A stretch of 34,920 nucleotides of DNA from Chitinophagaceae bacterium (GTDB lineage: Bacteria; Bacteroidota; Bacteroidia; Chitinophagales; Chitinophagaceae). The position numbers and the translations under genes are program-made. The notes under the pieces are model-generated. The model saw only the letters and a program-made list of their open reading frames with translations. It was not told the DNA's origin and did no database searches. Location of the stretch: positions 1-34,920 of the forward strand of contig JAICZH010000026.1 in assembly GCA_025933775.1 (NCBI GenBank), written 5' to 3'. Below are positions 6,938-15,048 of the stretch, one piece after another. Position 1 is the first letter of the stretch. Each line of letters begins with the position of its first letter.

Positions 6938-7843
6938 ATGTGGGATATTTATAAAAAAGGATTCAGGGCATATCTTCAGTTAGAAAAGTCTTTATCAGAA
7001 AATTCTGTGGAAGCTTACATGCATGATATTGATAAATTCACCCAATTTCTTTCATTTAATGATCCGCAAATAATTCCCGCAAATGTAAAGCTATTTCATC
7101 TTGAAAATTTTTTAAAATGGATTGGCGAATTAGGAATGACAGCTTCTTCGCAATCGCGAATTATTTCCGGGCTTAGAAATTTTTATAAATATGGTGTGCA
7201 GGAAGATATCGCTAAAACCGACCCTACTCAATTGCTGGAAACGCCGAAGCTGGCTAAGCATTTGCCCGATGTATTGAGTTTTGAAGAAATAGAAAATATA
7301 AGCAACCATATTGATGTAAGTTCACCGGAAGGAGCCAGAAATAAAGCCATCATTGAAACGCTGTACAGTTGCGGCTTGCGGGTAAGTGAATTAGTAAACC
7401 TGCGGTTGTCCTGTCTTTACTTTGATGTAGGATACATTCGTGTTATTGGAAAAGGAAATAAAGAAAGATTGGTTCCGATAGGAACGGAAGCGATAAAATA
7501 TATCAATATTTATAAAGAACATCTGCGTGTACGCGTTACCGTTAGCCTGGGTAACGAAGACATTCTTTTTCTGAACAGGAGAGGTAAAAAACTTTCGCGC
7601 GTTATGATCTTTATGATTATAAAAGACGCAGCAAAAAAAGCGCGCATATCAAAAAATATTTCACCGCATACTTTCCGGCATTCATTTGCCACCCATTTGG
7701 TAGAAGGCGGCGCAGACCTTCGCGCAGTGCAGCAAATGCTGGGGCATGAAAGTATTACCACTACTGAAATTTATACGCACCTTAACCGGGAATATCTCAG
7801 AGATACGTTGCAACAATTTCATCCTGCGTATAAAACTTCTTAG
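6938..7843 (+). CDS. xerD: Site-specific tyrosine recombinase XerD
   Basis: The 301-residue protein has an N-terminal SAM-like core-binding domain (about 8-95) and a C-terminal catalytic domain. All catalytic residues are present: R148 (CGLRVSEL), K172 (GKGNKERLVP), H244 and R247 (HTFRHSFATHL), H270 (MLGHESI) and the nucleophile Y279 (EIYTHL). Length, motifs and a housekeeping context point to the chromosome-dimer resolvase acting at dif with XerC. An integrase role is unlikely, because no attachment sites or phage genes lie nearby. A TATAATTG element lies 8 bp before the ATG, one base off the promoter consensus. Copy 4 of the dispersed motif lies within the gene. Confidence 0.92.
   Translation: MWDIYKKGFRAYLQLEKSLSENSVEAYMHDIDKFTQFLSFNDPQIIPANVKLFHLENFLKWIGELGMTASSQSRIISGLRNFYKYGVQEDIAKTDPTQLLETPKLAKHLPDVLSFEEIENISNHIDVSSPEGARNKAIIETLYSCGLRVSELVNLRLSCLYFDVGYIRVIGKGNKERLVPIGTEAIKYINIYKEHLRVRVTVSLGNEDILFLNRRGKKLSRVMIFMIIKDAAKKARISKNISPHTFRHSFATHLVEGGADLRAVQQMLGHESITTTEIYTHLNREYLRDTLQQFHPAYKTS
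7526..7545 (+). repeat. Dispersed 20-bp motif, copy 4
   Basis: Reads CGTGTACGCGTTACCGTTAG inside xerD (encoding RVRVTVS). It is one of the two best copies and differs from the intergenic copy at 23171 at two positions. See the findings. Confidence 0.55.
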
Positions 7844-7897
7844 AAATTGTTTAAACAAGATCAAAAAAAAATTCTATAAAAAATTCGTGCTTATCTG

Positions 7898-7911
7898 TGC
7901 CATTAGTGGCA
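7898..7911. repeat. Small palindrome in the xerD-DUF3467 gap
   Basis: TGCCA-TTAG-TGGCA with nine A following on the plus strand. Around it, short GTG-containing units recur (TTCGTGC, CTGTGCC, AGTGGC twice). It lies between convergent genes, so it could help end transcription leftward, but the T-run is on the wrong side for a classic terminator. A second palindrome, TTGTTTAAACAA, lies at 7847-7858. Confidence 0.3.
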
Positions 7912-7971
7912 AAAAAAAATAATAGTGGCTGAAAAATTCTCATACAAATTCTCAATTAAATTTAAACAGCT

Positions 7972-8286
7972 TTATGCCTGTGCGGTTGGGCCGCCAAAAT
8001 TTAACGGTAATTCTACGGCTTCTATATCCTGAATGGTACCGTTAACGGTTTCAAATTTTTTTACATTATCAATCATGGCTTTCATGAAACGCTTGGCGTG
8101 AGTAGGAGTTAAAATCATTCGCGCTTTCACTTTGCTTTTCGGAGTGCCGGGCATTACGTTTACAAAGTCTATCACAAACTCAGCGTGGCTGTGTGTAATA
8201 ATAGCAAGATTGGCATACACGCCTTCTGAAACCTCTTCTGAAATTTCTATATTGAGTTGATTGGGTTGGTCTTTTGGTAAATCCAT
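7972..8286 (-). CDS. DUF3467 family protein
   Basis: The 104-residue cytosolic protein has the conserved DUF3467 features: NLAIITHSHAEFVIDFVNVMPG, then KARMILTPTHAKRFMKAMIDNV. The family is common in Bacteroidota and has no established function. The start is set at the ATG at 8286 (MDLPKDQP); a frame five codons longer would need a TTG. A TACTTTTG box on the minus strand (8306-8299) lies 12 bp before the ATG, without a clear -33 partner. Confidence 0.85.
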   Translation of the reverse strand: MDLPKDQPNQLNIEISEEVSEGVYANLAIITHSHAEFVIDFVNVMPGTPKSKVKARMILTPTHAKRFMKAMIDNVKKFETVNGTIQDIEAVELPLNFGGPTAQA

Positions 8287-8325
8287 TTTATTTTTTTTCA
8301 AAAGTACAAAATAATAAACCTGAAA

Positions 8326-8574
8326 ATGATTAAACGAATTTTACTTTCTTCTTTTCTTCTCAGCCGAGTCTCCCGCTTTAAAGACTCTTTTGATGCTAAA
8401 CCAATTTTCTCTGAAAAATTTCTGATACAGAAGCTGAATTACATTCATTATAATCCTGTAACAGGGAAATGGAATCTCGCTAAAGATTTTGTTTCTTATC
8501 AACATAGCAGCGCATCATTCTATGAAGAGGGCATTGCAAAATATTTTATACCTAAGCATTATAAAGATTTGTAG
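8326..8574 (+). pseudogene. REP-associated tyrosine transposase (RAYT) remnant, C-terminal part
   Basis: From about 8382 the frame reads DSFDAKPIF, QKLNYIHYNPV, SSASFYEEG and ends KHYKDL. This is the C-terminal segment of RAYT/IS200-like Y1 transposases, which act on REP palindromes. A full protein is about 170-220 residues. The HUH metal site and catalytic Tyr region are missing, so the gene is broken. The first 18 codons are not RAYT. They contain a 6-bp inverted repeat, GAGTCT (8366-8371) and AGACTC (8382-8387), followed by TTTT, which may be a REP-like end fused to the gene. The last codons KDL-stop start the direct repeat described next. Confidence 0.7.
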
Positions 8575-8821
8575 ATTGGCTTTGCTATAATTTAATGTTT
8601 AAGAAACATCTGGGTTTCACGGAAAGATTATAATAATTTGAATTATCTCCTGTGAAAACCCCGATGAAAAGAATTATTGAAATATCTGCCGTGAAAACCC
8701 CGATGAGAAATTAAAAGATTTGTAAATTGGCTTTGTAATAATTTAATGTTTAAGAAGCATCGGGGTTTCACGGAAAGATTATAATAATTTGAATTATCTG
8801 CTGTGAAAACCCCGATGAAAA
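8563..8821. repeat. Two 108-bp direct repeats carrying REP-like palindromes
   Basis: 8563-8670 and 8714-8821 match at all but about 6 positions with no gaps. GTGAAAACCCCGATG occurs three times (8652-8666, 8691-8705, 8803-8817). It faces the inverted forms CATCTGGGTTTCAC (8607-8620) and CATCGGGGTTTCAC (8758-8771), which lack one base of the A-run. Each 108-bp unit therefore folds into a long hairpin with an AT-rich loop. Each unit begins with the RAYT end (AAAGATTTG then a stop codon). The layout is that of a REP/BIME cluster next to its transposase. Nothing else is seen in the gap to 8909 apart from a terminator. Confidence 0.75.
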
Positions 8822-8844
8822 ATTAAGTACCCCATATTGGCTAA

Positions 8845-8880
8845 AATAAAAAAGAGCCTCACTAATGAAGGCCCTTTTAT
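8845..8880 (-). terminator. Intrinsic terminator of the SusC/SusD operon
   Basis: On the minus strand the sequence reads AAAAGGGCCTTC, a loop, then GAGGCTCTTTT, with a T-rich tail running into TTTTTTATTTT. The stem has one internal mismatch. It lies 30 bp past the stop of the DUF1735 gene. Confidence 0.75.
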
Positions 8881-8909
8881 GAAATTTTATTGGCTTTTAT
8901 AAACTAATT

Positions 8910-9797
8910 TTATTGCTTTATAAACTCATAGACAAGTGTTCTTTTCGCAGATGTCATATACTGAAAACTTGTTCTATAATACCCGTTTACATAATCAGGA
9001 ATTTCCATAACTCCAGGACCCCACGAAGCAACACCCAAATCCGAAGCTGTGCTTGCAGGAAAGGAGAACCTAAAATCGCTTAACACGCCGTTATTATTGG
9101 TGAAATCAATGAAACAAGTTTCTCCGAAAATACCGGGAAATGTTACCTCGGTTGAAGATACCGGGCTAAAAGTAACTATTCCTCCATCTAATTTATAAAA
9201 ATTAGCTGAACCTGAACCCCCTGTTGAATCTGCGGCAAGCCATCTTGAAGCATAAAATTGGTAGTTTCCGGCAATCGGATTACCAATGATGTGATAGTAG
9301 GTTGTATTCAGATTTGAGCTTAATGCCTTACCTGAAGCATCTATGATAGATATAGGCAACATATAGCTTACAGAAGGGTCCAGCGCAGGTTTATAGAAAC
9401 TGACAGTTGTTTCAGCATATTGCTGACCGGCAGGAATCGTTAATTCAGTGGAGGCAATAGTATAAGATCCTGCCGGCGGAAGCTGAAAATTAGAGCTATT
9501 GGAAGCATTGTAGCTATCTACTTGTGGCGCATCTACTCCAATCGTCACTTTTATGGGCGACTTAGGCAAATTGACTGAGGCTAAATTTACAACAAGTTTT
9601 AAGGTTGCTGTATCCGATCCTGCAAAAACAACGCCGGCGCTCGAATAATATGTCAACCCCCCTTTTACAAAAACAACATGATCCTGAAGACCCGAAAAGT
9701 CTGTCTCATTCGACAGCCGGTTTTTGATGCAGGAGTTGAGGGAAGCCATTACCAGCACTCCTGATATTATTGATAAAATTTTATTTTTATTTTTCAT
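8910..9797 (-). CDS. DUF1735-domain surface lipoprotein of a SusC/SusD locus
   Basis: The 295-residue protein has a lipoprotein signal with the acylated cysteine probably at C23 (ASLNSC). An N-terminal DUF1735-type beta-sandwich (about 40-165) contains VFVKGG, ITIGVD-like strands and SYMLPISIIDASGKAL. A C-terminal beta-rich domain (about 170-295) begins GNYQFYASRW. Proteins of this type are encoded after SusD in Bacteroidota utilisation loci and are thought to help bind glycans or peptides at the cell surface. No catalytic motif is seen. It is the last gene of the operon, 27 bp after the SusD gene. Confidence 0.8.
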   Translation of the reverse strand: MKNKNKILSIISGVLVMASLNSCIKNRLSNETDFSGLQDHVVFVKGGLTYYSSAGVVFAGSDTATLKLVVNLASVNLPKSPIKVTIGVDAPQVDSYNASNSSNFQLPPAGSYTIASTELTIPAGQQYAETTVSFYKPALDPSVSYMLPISIIDASGKALSSNLNTTYYHIIGNPIAGNYQFYASRWLAADSTGGSGSANFYKLDGGIVTFSPVSSTEVTFPGIFGETCFIDFTNNNGVLSDFRFSFPASTASDLGVASWGPGVMEIPDYVNGYYRTSFQYMTSAKRTLVYEFIKQ

Positions 9798-9824
9798 AAT
9801 TTTTATTTTATACAGTTAATTTTT

Positions 9825-11357
9825 TTATTGCATCCACCATATTTTATTTACCTGCTGGTCAATAGTGCCCTCAGCCGCTACATTATCGGGGTTCTTTGAA
9901 TATTCAGTGGTTGGGTATAAAAGCCGCGTAGGAATTTTAAATATATCAATATAAGGTGATGCGCTATAAGGAGTATTGCCTAATGGGCCGGGAAATGGCG
10001 CAGTTCCGGTATGCAAATAATCAAATCTCCTGTAATCGTTATACGCTTCAAAACTGTTGATACTAATTTCAGCAGCCCATTTTTGACGAATGATAATAGT
10101 TTGTTTTGCTAAAGTAGTAGTAGCAGTTGCAAAATTTGTTACTGAATTGCCAGATTGGCTAACATAAACCGCAGCTGTATCGTCAGCATTTGGTACTCCC
10201 AGATACTCAAAGGATGAAGTAACCCCTTGATTATATAATGCCTGTGCATCACCTGGAATGTATCCCAATACTGCAGCTTCGGCCTGCAGGAAGTAACTTT
10301 CAGATGCCAACATCATTACTGCCGGAGCATCCGGGCCTTGTAAAACACCAGGTCCAAATATGGAATAATTTCCATTAGTTGGATTGTTATTTGCCAATCC
10401 TGAAACAGTTCCCACATACTTTCCGGCGTTTGGTCCACCGGCAACTTTAGTAAACTCTCTTCCTATCCTTGGATCATTATTGTCTTGAAAAAATTTTACA
10501 GCAAAATCATTAGCAGCCCAAAAATCACCAAAGCTGGAAACCAAGGCACCAGTAAGATTATAAAAACGCTGCCAGAAAGGGTTTCCCTTTCCTGTAGAGT
10601 TTTGATAGCCCGGATTTACCAATGCATCGGAAGTTAAAAAACCTGCTGGCTCATTTTTAGTTAAATCAAGATTTGTCTGGAAAAAATCCGGCTTGGTACT
10701 AAGCTGAGACATTTTAAGCAACATTTCAAGCCGCACGGTATTAGCAAACTGCACCCATGATGTTTGATCACCGCCAAACATAATATCAGAACTTGCAGAG
10801 GCAGTAACTCCTGCAGAATTAACCAGGTCAATTCCTTTTTGAAGTTCAATAAACAAACTGTCGTAAATGTCTTGTCCTTTTGAATAAGCAGGCCTTAAGG
10901 ATGCGGCTCCTTTTAATGCATCTGTATAAGGAACATCATTCCATAAGTCAACAAGGTGCATGAAATTAAAAGCTTTCATTATCCTGGCAACTCCTTCTAA
11001 AAAGGGTTGCCCTGTTTTATTTCCGGCATCCTGTATATATTGATAATCTTCAAGGTTATCATATATGGATCCCCATAAACCGTTTCCATAATCTGTTGTC
11101 ATTTTATAAGTAGTACCGGGGTCGTTGCCGCTAATAGCATAGCTGCCGCTCACTGACCATGATTGCATCCATTGACTGAATGCCGTAGGCCCGGGATAAT
11201 AGTTTGCAACGGTGGCTGCAAGAGCTGCCGGCAATACTAAAGATGGGTCTGCAGAAGTGGATTGGTTGGGGTTCGTATTTACATCGAGGTATCCCTTTTT
11301 ACAACCGGCTCCCGCAATTACTGAAACTATAGTTATTATTAAAAATATTTTTTTCAT
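9825..11357 (-). CDS. SusD/RagB-like nutrient-binding lipoprotein (SusD-like_2)
   Basis: The 510-residue lipoprotein has its lipobox at GAGCKK (C19). The mature start GYLDVNTNPNQSTSADPSLV is typical of the SusD-like_2 group. Helical TPR-like repeats fill the middle (FMHLVDLWNDVPYTDAL, LRPAYSKGQDIYDSL), and the C-terminal part carries QKWAAEISINSFEAYNDYRR and RLLYPTTEYSKN. SusD proteins cap the extracellular face of their SusC porter and deliver oligomeric nutrient. The gene lies 28 bp downstream of susC. The substrate cannot be inferred because no glycosidase, peptidase or sulfatase is encoded alongside. Confidence 0.93.
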   Translation of the reverse strand: MKKIFLIITIVSVIAGAGCKKGYLDVNTNPNQSTSADPSLVLPAALAATVANYYPGPTAFSQWMQSWSVSGSYAISGNDPGTTYKMTTDYGNGLWGSIYDNLEDYQYIQDAGNKTGQPFLEGVARIMKAFNFMHLVDLWNDVPYTDALKGAASLRPAYSKGQDIYDSLFIELQKGIDLVNSAGVTASASSDIMFGGDQTSWVQFANTVRLEMLLKMSQLSTKPDFFQTNLDLTKNEPAGFLTSDALVNPGYQNSTGKGNPFWQRFYNLTGALVSSFGDFWAANDFAVKFFQDNNDPRIGREFTKVAGGPNAGKYVGTVSGLANNNPTNGNYSIFGPGVLQGPDAPAVMMLASESYFLQAEAAVLGYIPGDAQALYNQGVTSSFEYLGVPNADDTAAVYVSQSGNSVTNFATATTTLAKQTIIIRQKWAAEISINSFEAYNDYRRFDYLHTGTAPFPGPLGNTPYSASPYIDIFKIPTRLLYPTTEYSKNPDNVAAEGTIDQQVNKIWWMQ

Positions 11358-11385
11358 TGTATTATTTTTCAGTTAATGATTTTAT

Positions 11386-14300
11386 TTAAAAAGTAATGCC
11401 CACGTTGGCTCCAAAAATACGCGTAGGCGGGTTTTGGTTAATATCCGTAGTACCAATCGCATTACCTGTTGTATTGGCAAATTCAGGGTCTGTCCATACA
11501 TTATCTTTAGCCTTAAAGGTAAAAAGATTGCGACCTACCAGTGCAACGGTCAGTTGCTTGATGAATGAATTGCCTAAGATTTTTTTAGGAAAGGTATAAG
11601 AAAGGGACACTTCACGTATCTTCCAGAAATCAGCGCTGTTCATGTAAGTGTTGCCCACATTATTCCATGTACTTGCCCAAAAATCATTATTCCCGTTTTT
11701 AGTAGCAATGTTAGTATTAGCCACAAATTTCCCGGTTCCGTCATCGTAAGATGAATTAGGAATAACTAATGGCTGGCGGCCCGATTGTGCTGAATACCAG
11801 GAAACCCCTGTAAAATCTAATGAATTTCCAATGCTGTTAAAAATAACTGCGCCAAATCTGCCTTCAGCTAATACGGATAAGTTTAAGTTTTTATAATTGA
11901 TACTTGTATGAAGGCCTATTATATAAGGCGGATTTGAGGTTCCGTAGTCGCTTAAAGGACCTGCAGGAGTTGGGAAGCCGGTATTTTTATTTATAACAAT
12001 TCTTCCCTGTGGATCGCGTACCCAATCGGAAACATGTATTTGGGGGAAAGCTTTCCCTGAATCTACAAATTCTGAACCGGACAAATTGAAGCTGTTGATA
12101 CCTGGATAAATAGATAATACCTTATTCTCATTATATGCAAAGTTGGCTCCAATATCCCACTTAAATCCCGAACGGGTGCTAACCGGAGTAACATCAAGGT
12201 CAACTTCAATTCCTTTATTTTGCATTTCGCCACTGTTTAAAAGAGCAGAAGTAAATCCTGTGGCAGAGCTAACCTGAACGGGAAGTGTTTGGTTGATAGT
12301 ATTTGTTTTATACGCGGCAACTTTTAAAGTGATTTTATTATTAATGAATCCAAGGTCAAGTCCTATTTCTTTTTCTGTTGTGAATTCGGGTTTTATCAAA
12401 TTATTATTAAGAGCATCTGATACGGTAAAACCCGTAGTGCTTCCATAGGGAAAATTCGCAGCGCTATTGAATACATTATTCAAACTATATGGCCCAACGC
12501 TTACGTTTCCTGTTTTACCGATAGCAGCTCTTAATTTACCATAATTTAATATTTTATTATCTCTTAATCCTGGTATGGCATCAGTAAATACAAATGATAT
12601 ATCACCTGCAGGATAGCTGTAGCTTCTCAGGTTAGGAGCCAATCTTGAATCCCAGTCATTACGGAATGAGCCATGTACAAACAAATAATCATGGTATCCT
12701 AAAACAAGATCTGCAAAGGCGCCCACTTTTCTGAAATCAGAAAAATTTTCATAAAAGCCGGGCGTACCTACTACGTTAGATATATTAAAGAAATCGGGGA
12801 TTGCTAACTGTGATGCAGAAAGGTTCTCATCTTTTTGAGTTACATCGAAAGTAGTTCCACCTAAAGTAAGTTTTGTGGAGAACTGGCCAAATGTTTTGTC
12901 GAAATTTGCCAAAAGGCTTCCGCTAAGATTTTGGTTATATTCAAAAGCGCTATAAGTGGAAGATGGTAAATCGGCAGTACCTCTTCCTGAGCCATACACA
13001 TCAGCTTTAGCCCAGTCCGCAAAAGTAAATGCGTCCTGCGTAAATTTCTGGGTAAGGTCAAATCTTGTAATGGCGCCTGTAGCGGAAAGATTGAACCAAT
13101 CCGTAACTTTAAAGTTAAGATTGATCTGGCCTATTAAAGTATTTCTTTTAGTATCAAGTCTTGACTCATCAATTTGCCACCAGGGATTACCATAGTAAGC
13201 ATTGAAATAACCATTAGGATTAGAAAAAGGATCGGTTTGCCAGTTACGGTAATCTCTCAGATCAATATTTGCTGGTGTATTAAGTATAGTCCAATAAACC
13301 GCCCTGTTTTGAAAGTAGGAGCCACCAAATGTAGATGGGCTGCCATTTACGCGAAAAGCGCCGGGGCTTGTATTGGAATGCTGCACAGTATAATCTGCAG
13401 AATAATTAACGGTTAATCTTCCAAAGTCTCTTTCTCCATTTAAGCGGAATGCATCCCTATGATTTTTATCTTTAGGGACCGTGCCATTAATGGCTACATC
13501 CTGAACACTTAAGAAAAAACGGCTTTTGTCATCGCCGCCTGAAATGGCAAGGTCATTTTGTTCTGTAATGCCTTTATCAAAAAAGTTAAGCTTGGCATTC
13601 GGCTTTGCTGAATAGGTGCCGTGTGCCAAAGAATCAATAAAAGTTCCGTCTTTATTAAAAATTCTTACCGGCGCTCCGATTATTACCGGCGCACCATTAT
13701 ATCTTGGCCCGTAGCTTTGATTTTCGTAAGACACATAGGGAACAATAGGATTTTCAGGGAAATAAAAAACCCCACCACCTGATAGCTCACCTCCGTATTG
13801 ACCAAACGAATTTTGCAGCTTTGGCAAATAAGCTACTTCATTAACTTCAGTTGTATTATTATATGTAATCACAGGTTTTCCTTTGGTGCCTTTCCGTGTG
13901 GTTACAAGAATAACCCCATTGGAGCCATCGGAACCATAAATAGCTGAAGCGCTACCGCCCTTCAGTATGGATATATTTTCAATATCGTTTGGATTTATCT
14001 GGGCAAGTATGGCGCCTCCCTGGTCTCTTGCCATTACCACATTATCAATTACAATAAGGGCTTCGTTATTTCCTAAAATAGACCGGTTGCCTCTTAAAGT
14101 AATTCTTGTGTTTTCGGTAACGCTGCTGTTTACATTGGTAATTTGTAAACCGGAAACTTTTCCCGAAAGGCCGGTTGCTATATTAGTAACCTTTCCCTGG
14201 GTAAGATCTTTGTTGCTCAATTTGGCAACGGAAGTACCGAGAGATTTGGGTTCCCGTTTAATACCATAGCCGGTAATGGTTACCGTAGAAAGCTCGGTAT

Positions 14301-14586
14301 TGTTTCTTTTTAAAGAAACATCGGCTACTCCAGCCTGAGGCGTAACTTTTGCTCCATTAAATCCGGTTGCCGTAAAACTTAATGAACCGGTACCTCTCAT
14401 TTTAATAGTAAAGTTACCATTAGCGTCTGCTGTGGTAGCATTTCGTGTACCCGTTTCTGTTATGGTGGCAAAAGGTACCGGAGCACCGGCATCATCTTTT
14501 ACAGTACCAGTAACAGTGTGGGTTTGAGCAAATGCAAATACTCCGCCGAGCATGAGCAAAGCAAATAACATTAGAAATTTTCTCAT
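11386..14586 (-). CDS. SusC/RagA TonB-linked outer-membrane transporter
   Basis: The 1066-residue porter has a signal peptide (MRKFLMLFALLMLGGVFAFAQ) and a carboxypeptidase-regulatory-like domain (about 23-90; VTGTVKDDAGAPVPFATI). The plug carries the family signatures LRGNRSIL, ALIVIDNV and SASAIYGSDGSNGVILVTTRKG. A long 22-strand barrel follows and ends in GANVGITF with the terminal aromatic residue. It imports a nutrient with energy from TonB-ExbBD; an exbBD pair lies at 25158-26259. The start at 14586 was chosen because the 18 extra upstream codons precede the signal peptide and overlap the promoter. No sigma/anti-sigma regulator is adjacent. Confidence 0.95.
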   Translation of the reverse strand: MRKFLMLFALLMLGGVFAFAQTHTVTGTVKDDAGAPVPFATITETGTRNATTADANGNFTIKMRGTGSLSFTATGFNGAKVTPQAGVADVSLKRNNTELSTVTITGYGIKREPKSLGTSVAKLSNKDLTQGKVTNIATGLSGKVSGLQITNVNSSVTENTRITLRGNRSILGNNEALIVIDNVVMARDQGGAILAQINPNDIENISILKGGSASAIYGSDGSNGVILVTTRKGTKGKPVITYNNTTEVNEVAYLPKLQNSFGQYGGELSGGGVFYFPENPIVPYVSYENQSYGPRYNGAPVIIGAPVRIFNKDGTFIDSLAHGTYSAKPNAKLNFFDKGITEQNDLAISGGDDKSRFFLSVQDVAINGTVPKDKNHRDAFRLNGERDFGRLTVNYSADYTVQHSNTSPGAFRVNGSPSTFGGSYFQNRAVYWTILNTPANIDLRDYRNWQTDPFSNPNGYFNAYYGNPWWQIDESRLDTKRNTLIGQINLNFKVTDWFNLSATGAITRFDLTQKFTQDAFTFADWAKADVYGSGRGTADLPSSTYSAFEYNQNLSGSLLANFDKTFGQFSTKLTLGGTTFDVTQKDENLSASQLAIPDFFNISNVVGTPGFYENFSDFRKVGAFADLVLGYHDYLFVHGSFRNDWDSRLAPNLRSYSYPAGDISFVFTDAIPGLRDNKILNYGKLRAAIGKTGNVSVGPYSLNNVFNSAANFPYGSTTGFTVSDALNNNLIKPEFTTEKEIGLDLGFINNKITLKVAAYKTNTINQTLPVQVSSATGFTSALLNSGEMQNKGIEVDLDVTPVSTRSGFKWDIGANFAYNENKVLSIYPGINSFNLSGSEFVDSGKAFPQIHVSDWVRDPQGRIVINKNTGFPTPAGPLSDYGTSNPPYIIGLHTSINYKNLNLSVLAEGRFGAVIFNSIGNSLDFTGVSWYSAQSGRQPLVIPNSSYDDGTGKFVANTNIATKNGNNDFWASTWNNVGNTYMNSADFWKIREVSLSYTFPKKILGNSFIKQLTVALVGRNLFTFKAKDNVWTDPEFANTTGNAIGTTDINQNPPTRIFGANVGITF

Positions 14587-14610
14587 GTGTGATTTAGTTT
14601 TATGAATTGG

Positions 14611-14641
14611 CAAATATATGGTTCTTATCAAAAGAACCAAA
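14611..14641 (-). promoter_or_regulatory. Promoter of the SusC/SusD operon with internal dyad
   Basis: The minus strand has TTTG (14641-14638), a 19-bp spacer and TATATTTG (14618-14611), an exact match to the Bacteroidota consensus TTTG-N19-21-TAnnTTTG. The -7 box ends 24 bp before the ATG. The spacer holds an inverted repeat, GGTTCTT (14620-14626) and AAGAACC (14632-14638), which could be an operator. Confidence 0.7.
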
Positions 14642-14850
14642 AAAAATGTTAAATTAAAATTTCATCTTCTTATAATTGAGGACACTTTATCTTAACTATT
14701 TGCTGCATAATTCCAAAAAAATTGTTAATGTAAAACTATTTTGCAAAATAAAAATCCCTGGCTCTTTAAAAATTTTCATCACCTTGCATTAGCCAGAGCA
14801 AATAATCAATAAAAATGTAATCCGATTTCTGAAGGCTACCTTACCCATTC

Positions 14851-14881
14851 TTTGTTCCTAGATCATTTTAATGTAGGTTTG
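14851..14881 (+). promoter_or_regulatory. Promoter in the gene-poor gap before odhB
   Basis: TTTG (14851-14854), 19 bp, then TAGGTTTG (14874-14881): an exact match to the Bacteroidota promoter consensus. It lies 26 bp before the small frame at 14907 and 168 bp before odhB. The rest of 14587-15048 shows only AT-rich sequence and a weak 6-bp stem (CTGGCT 14758-14763, AGCCAG 14791-14796). Confidence 0.55.
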
Positions 14882-14906
14882 TATCACTTAAAAACAAAGG
14901 ACATTT

Positions 14907-14990
14907 ATGGAATTATTAGCTCAGATAAATGGCAAAAAAATTCCTGAAAATAAAAAAGCAGACCAGGTTATTAATTCACAAAACAACTGA
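14907..14990 (+). CDS. Possible 27-residue peptide or leader ORF
   Basis: A frame starts ATG-GAA-TTA (MELLAQINGKK) and ends VINSQNN-stop. It is the first ATG after the strong promoter at 14851-14881, with a purine-rich AAAGGA about 6 bases before it. It is rich in Lys and Asn, with no motif. It could be an expressed small protein, an upstream ORF of the odhB transcript, or chance. Confidence 0.3.
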   Translation: MELLAQINGKKIPENKKADQVINSQNN

Positions 14991-15036
14991 TAGAATTTGG
15001 CAAACAGCAACTCGCTCCATGATAAATTCATTTAAC

Positions 15037-15044
15037 TAAATTTG
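15037..15044 (+). promoter_or_regulatory. TAAATTTG box directly before odhB (possible leaderless start)
   Basis: The box matches TAnnTTTG and ends only 4 bp before the odhB ATG (15049). If functional, transcription would begin at or next to the start codon. No TTTG lies at the right distance upstream, so support is partial. Confidence 0.3.
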
Positions 15045-15048
15045 TATT

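Noticed and set aside
6938-7843. Integrase of a genomic island
   Set aside because: Sequence and length fit XerD, the neighbours are housekeeping genes, and no attachment repeats were seen at the nearby tRNA.
7991-7999. TTAACGGTA in the DUF3467 gene, and similar heptamers near 13408 and 16033, as motif copies
   Set aside because: They carry only the heptamer core without the left arm and fit the number expected by chance.
8038-8049. ACCGTTAACGGT palindrome in the DUF3467 gene as a further copy of the dispersed motif
   Set aside because: It has the heptamer on both strands, but neither flank resembles the CGYRTAYRCG arm.
8326-8574. Active IS200-like transposase
   Set aside because: Only the C-terminal part remains; the HUH motif and catalytic tyrosine region are absent.
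8563-8821. CRISPR array
   Set aside because: Repeats are 108-bp units with internal palindromes next to a transposase remnant; there are no regular unique spacers and no cas genes.
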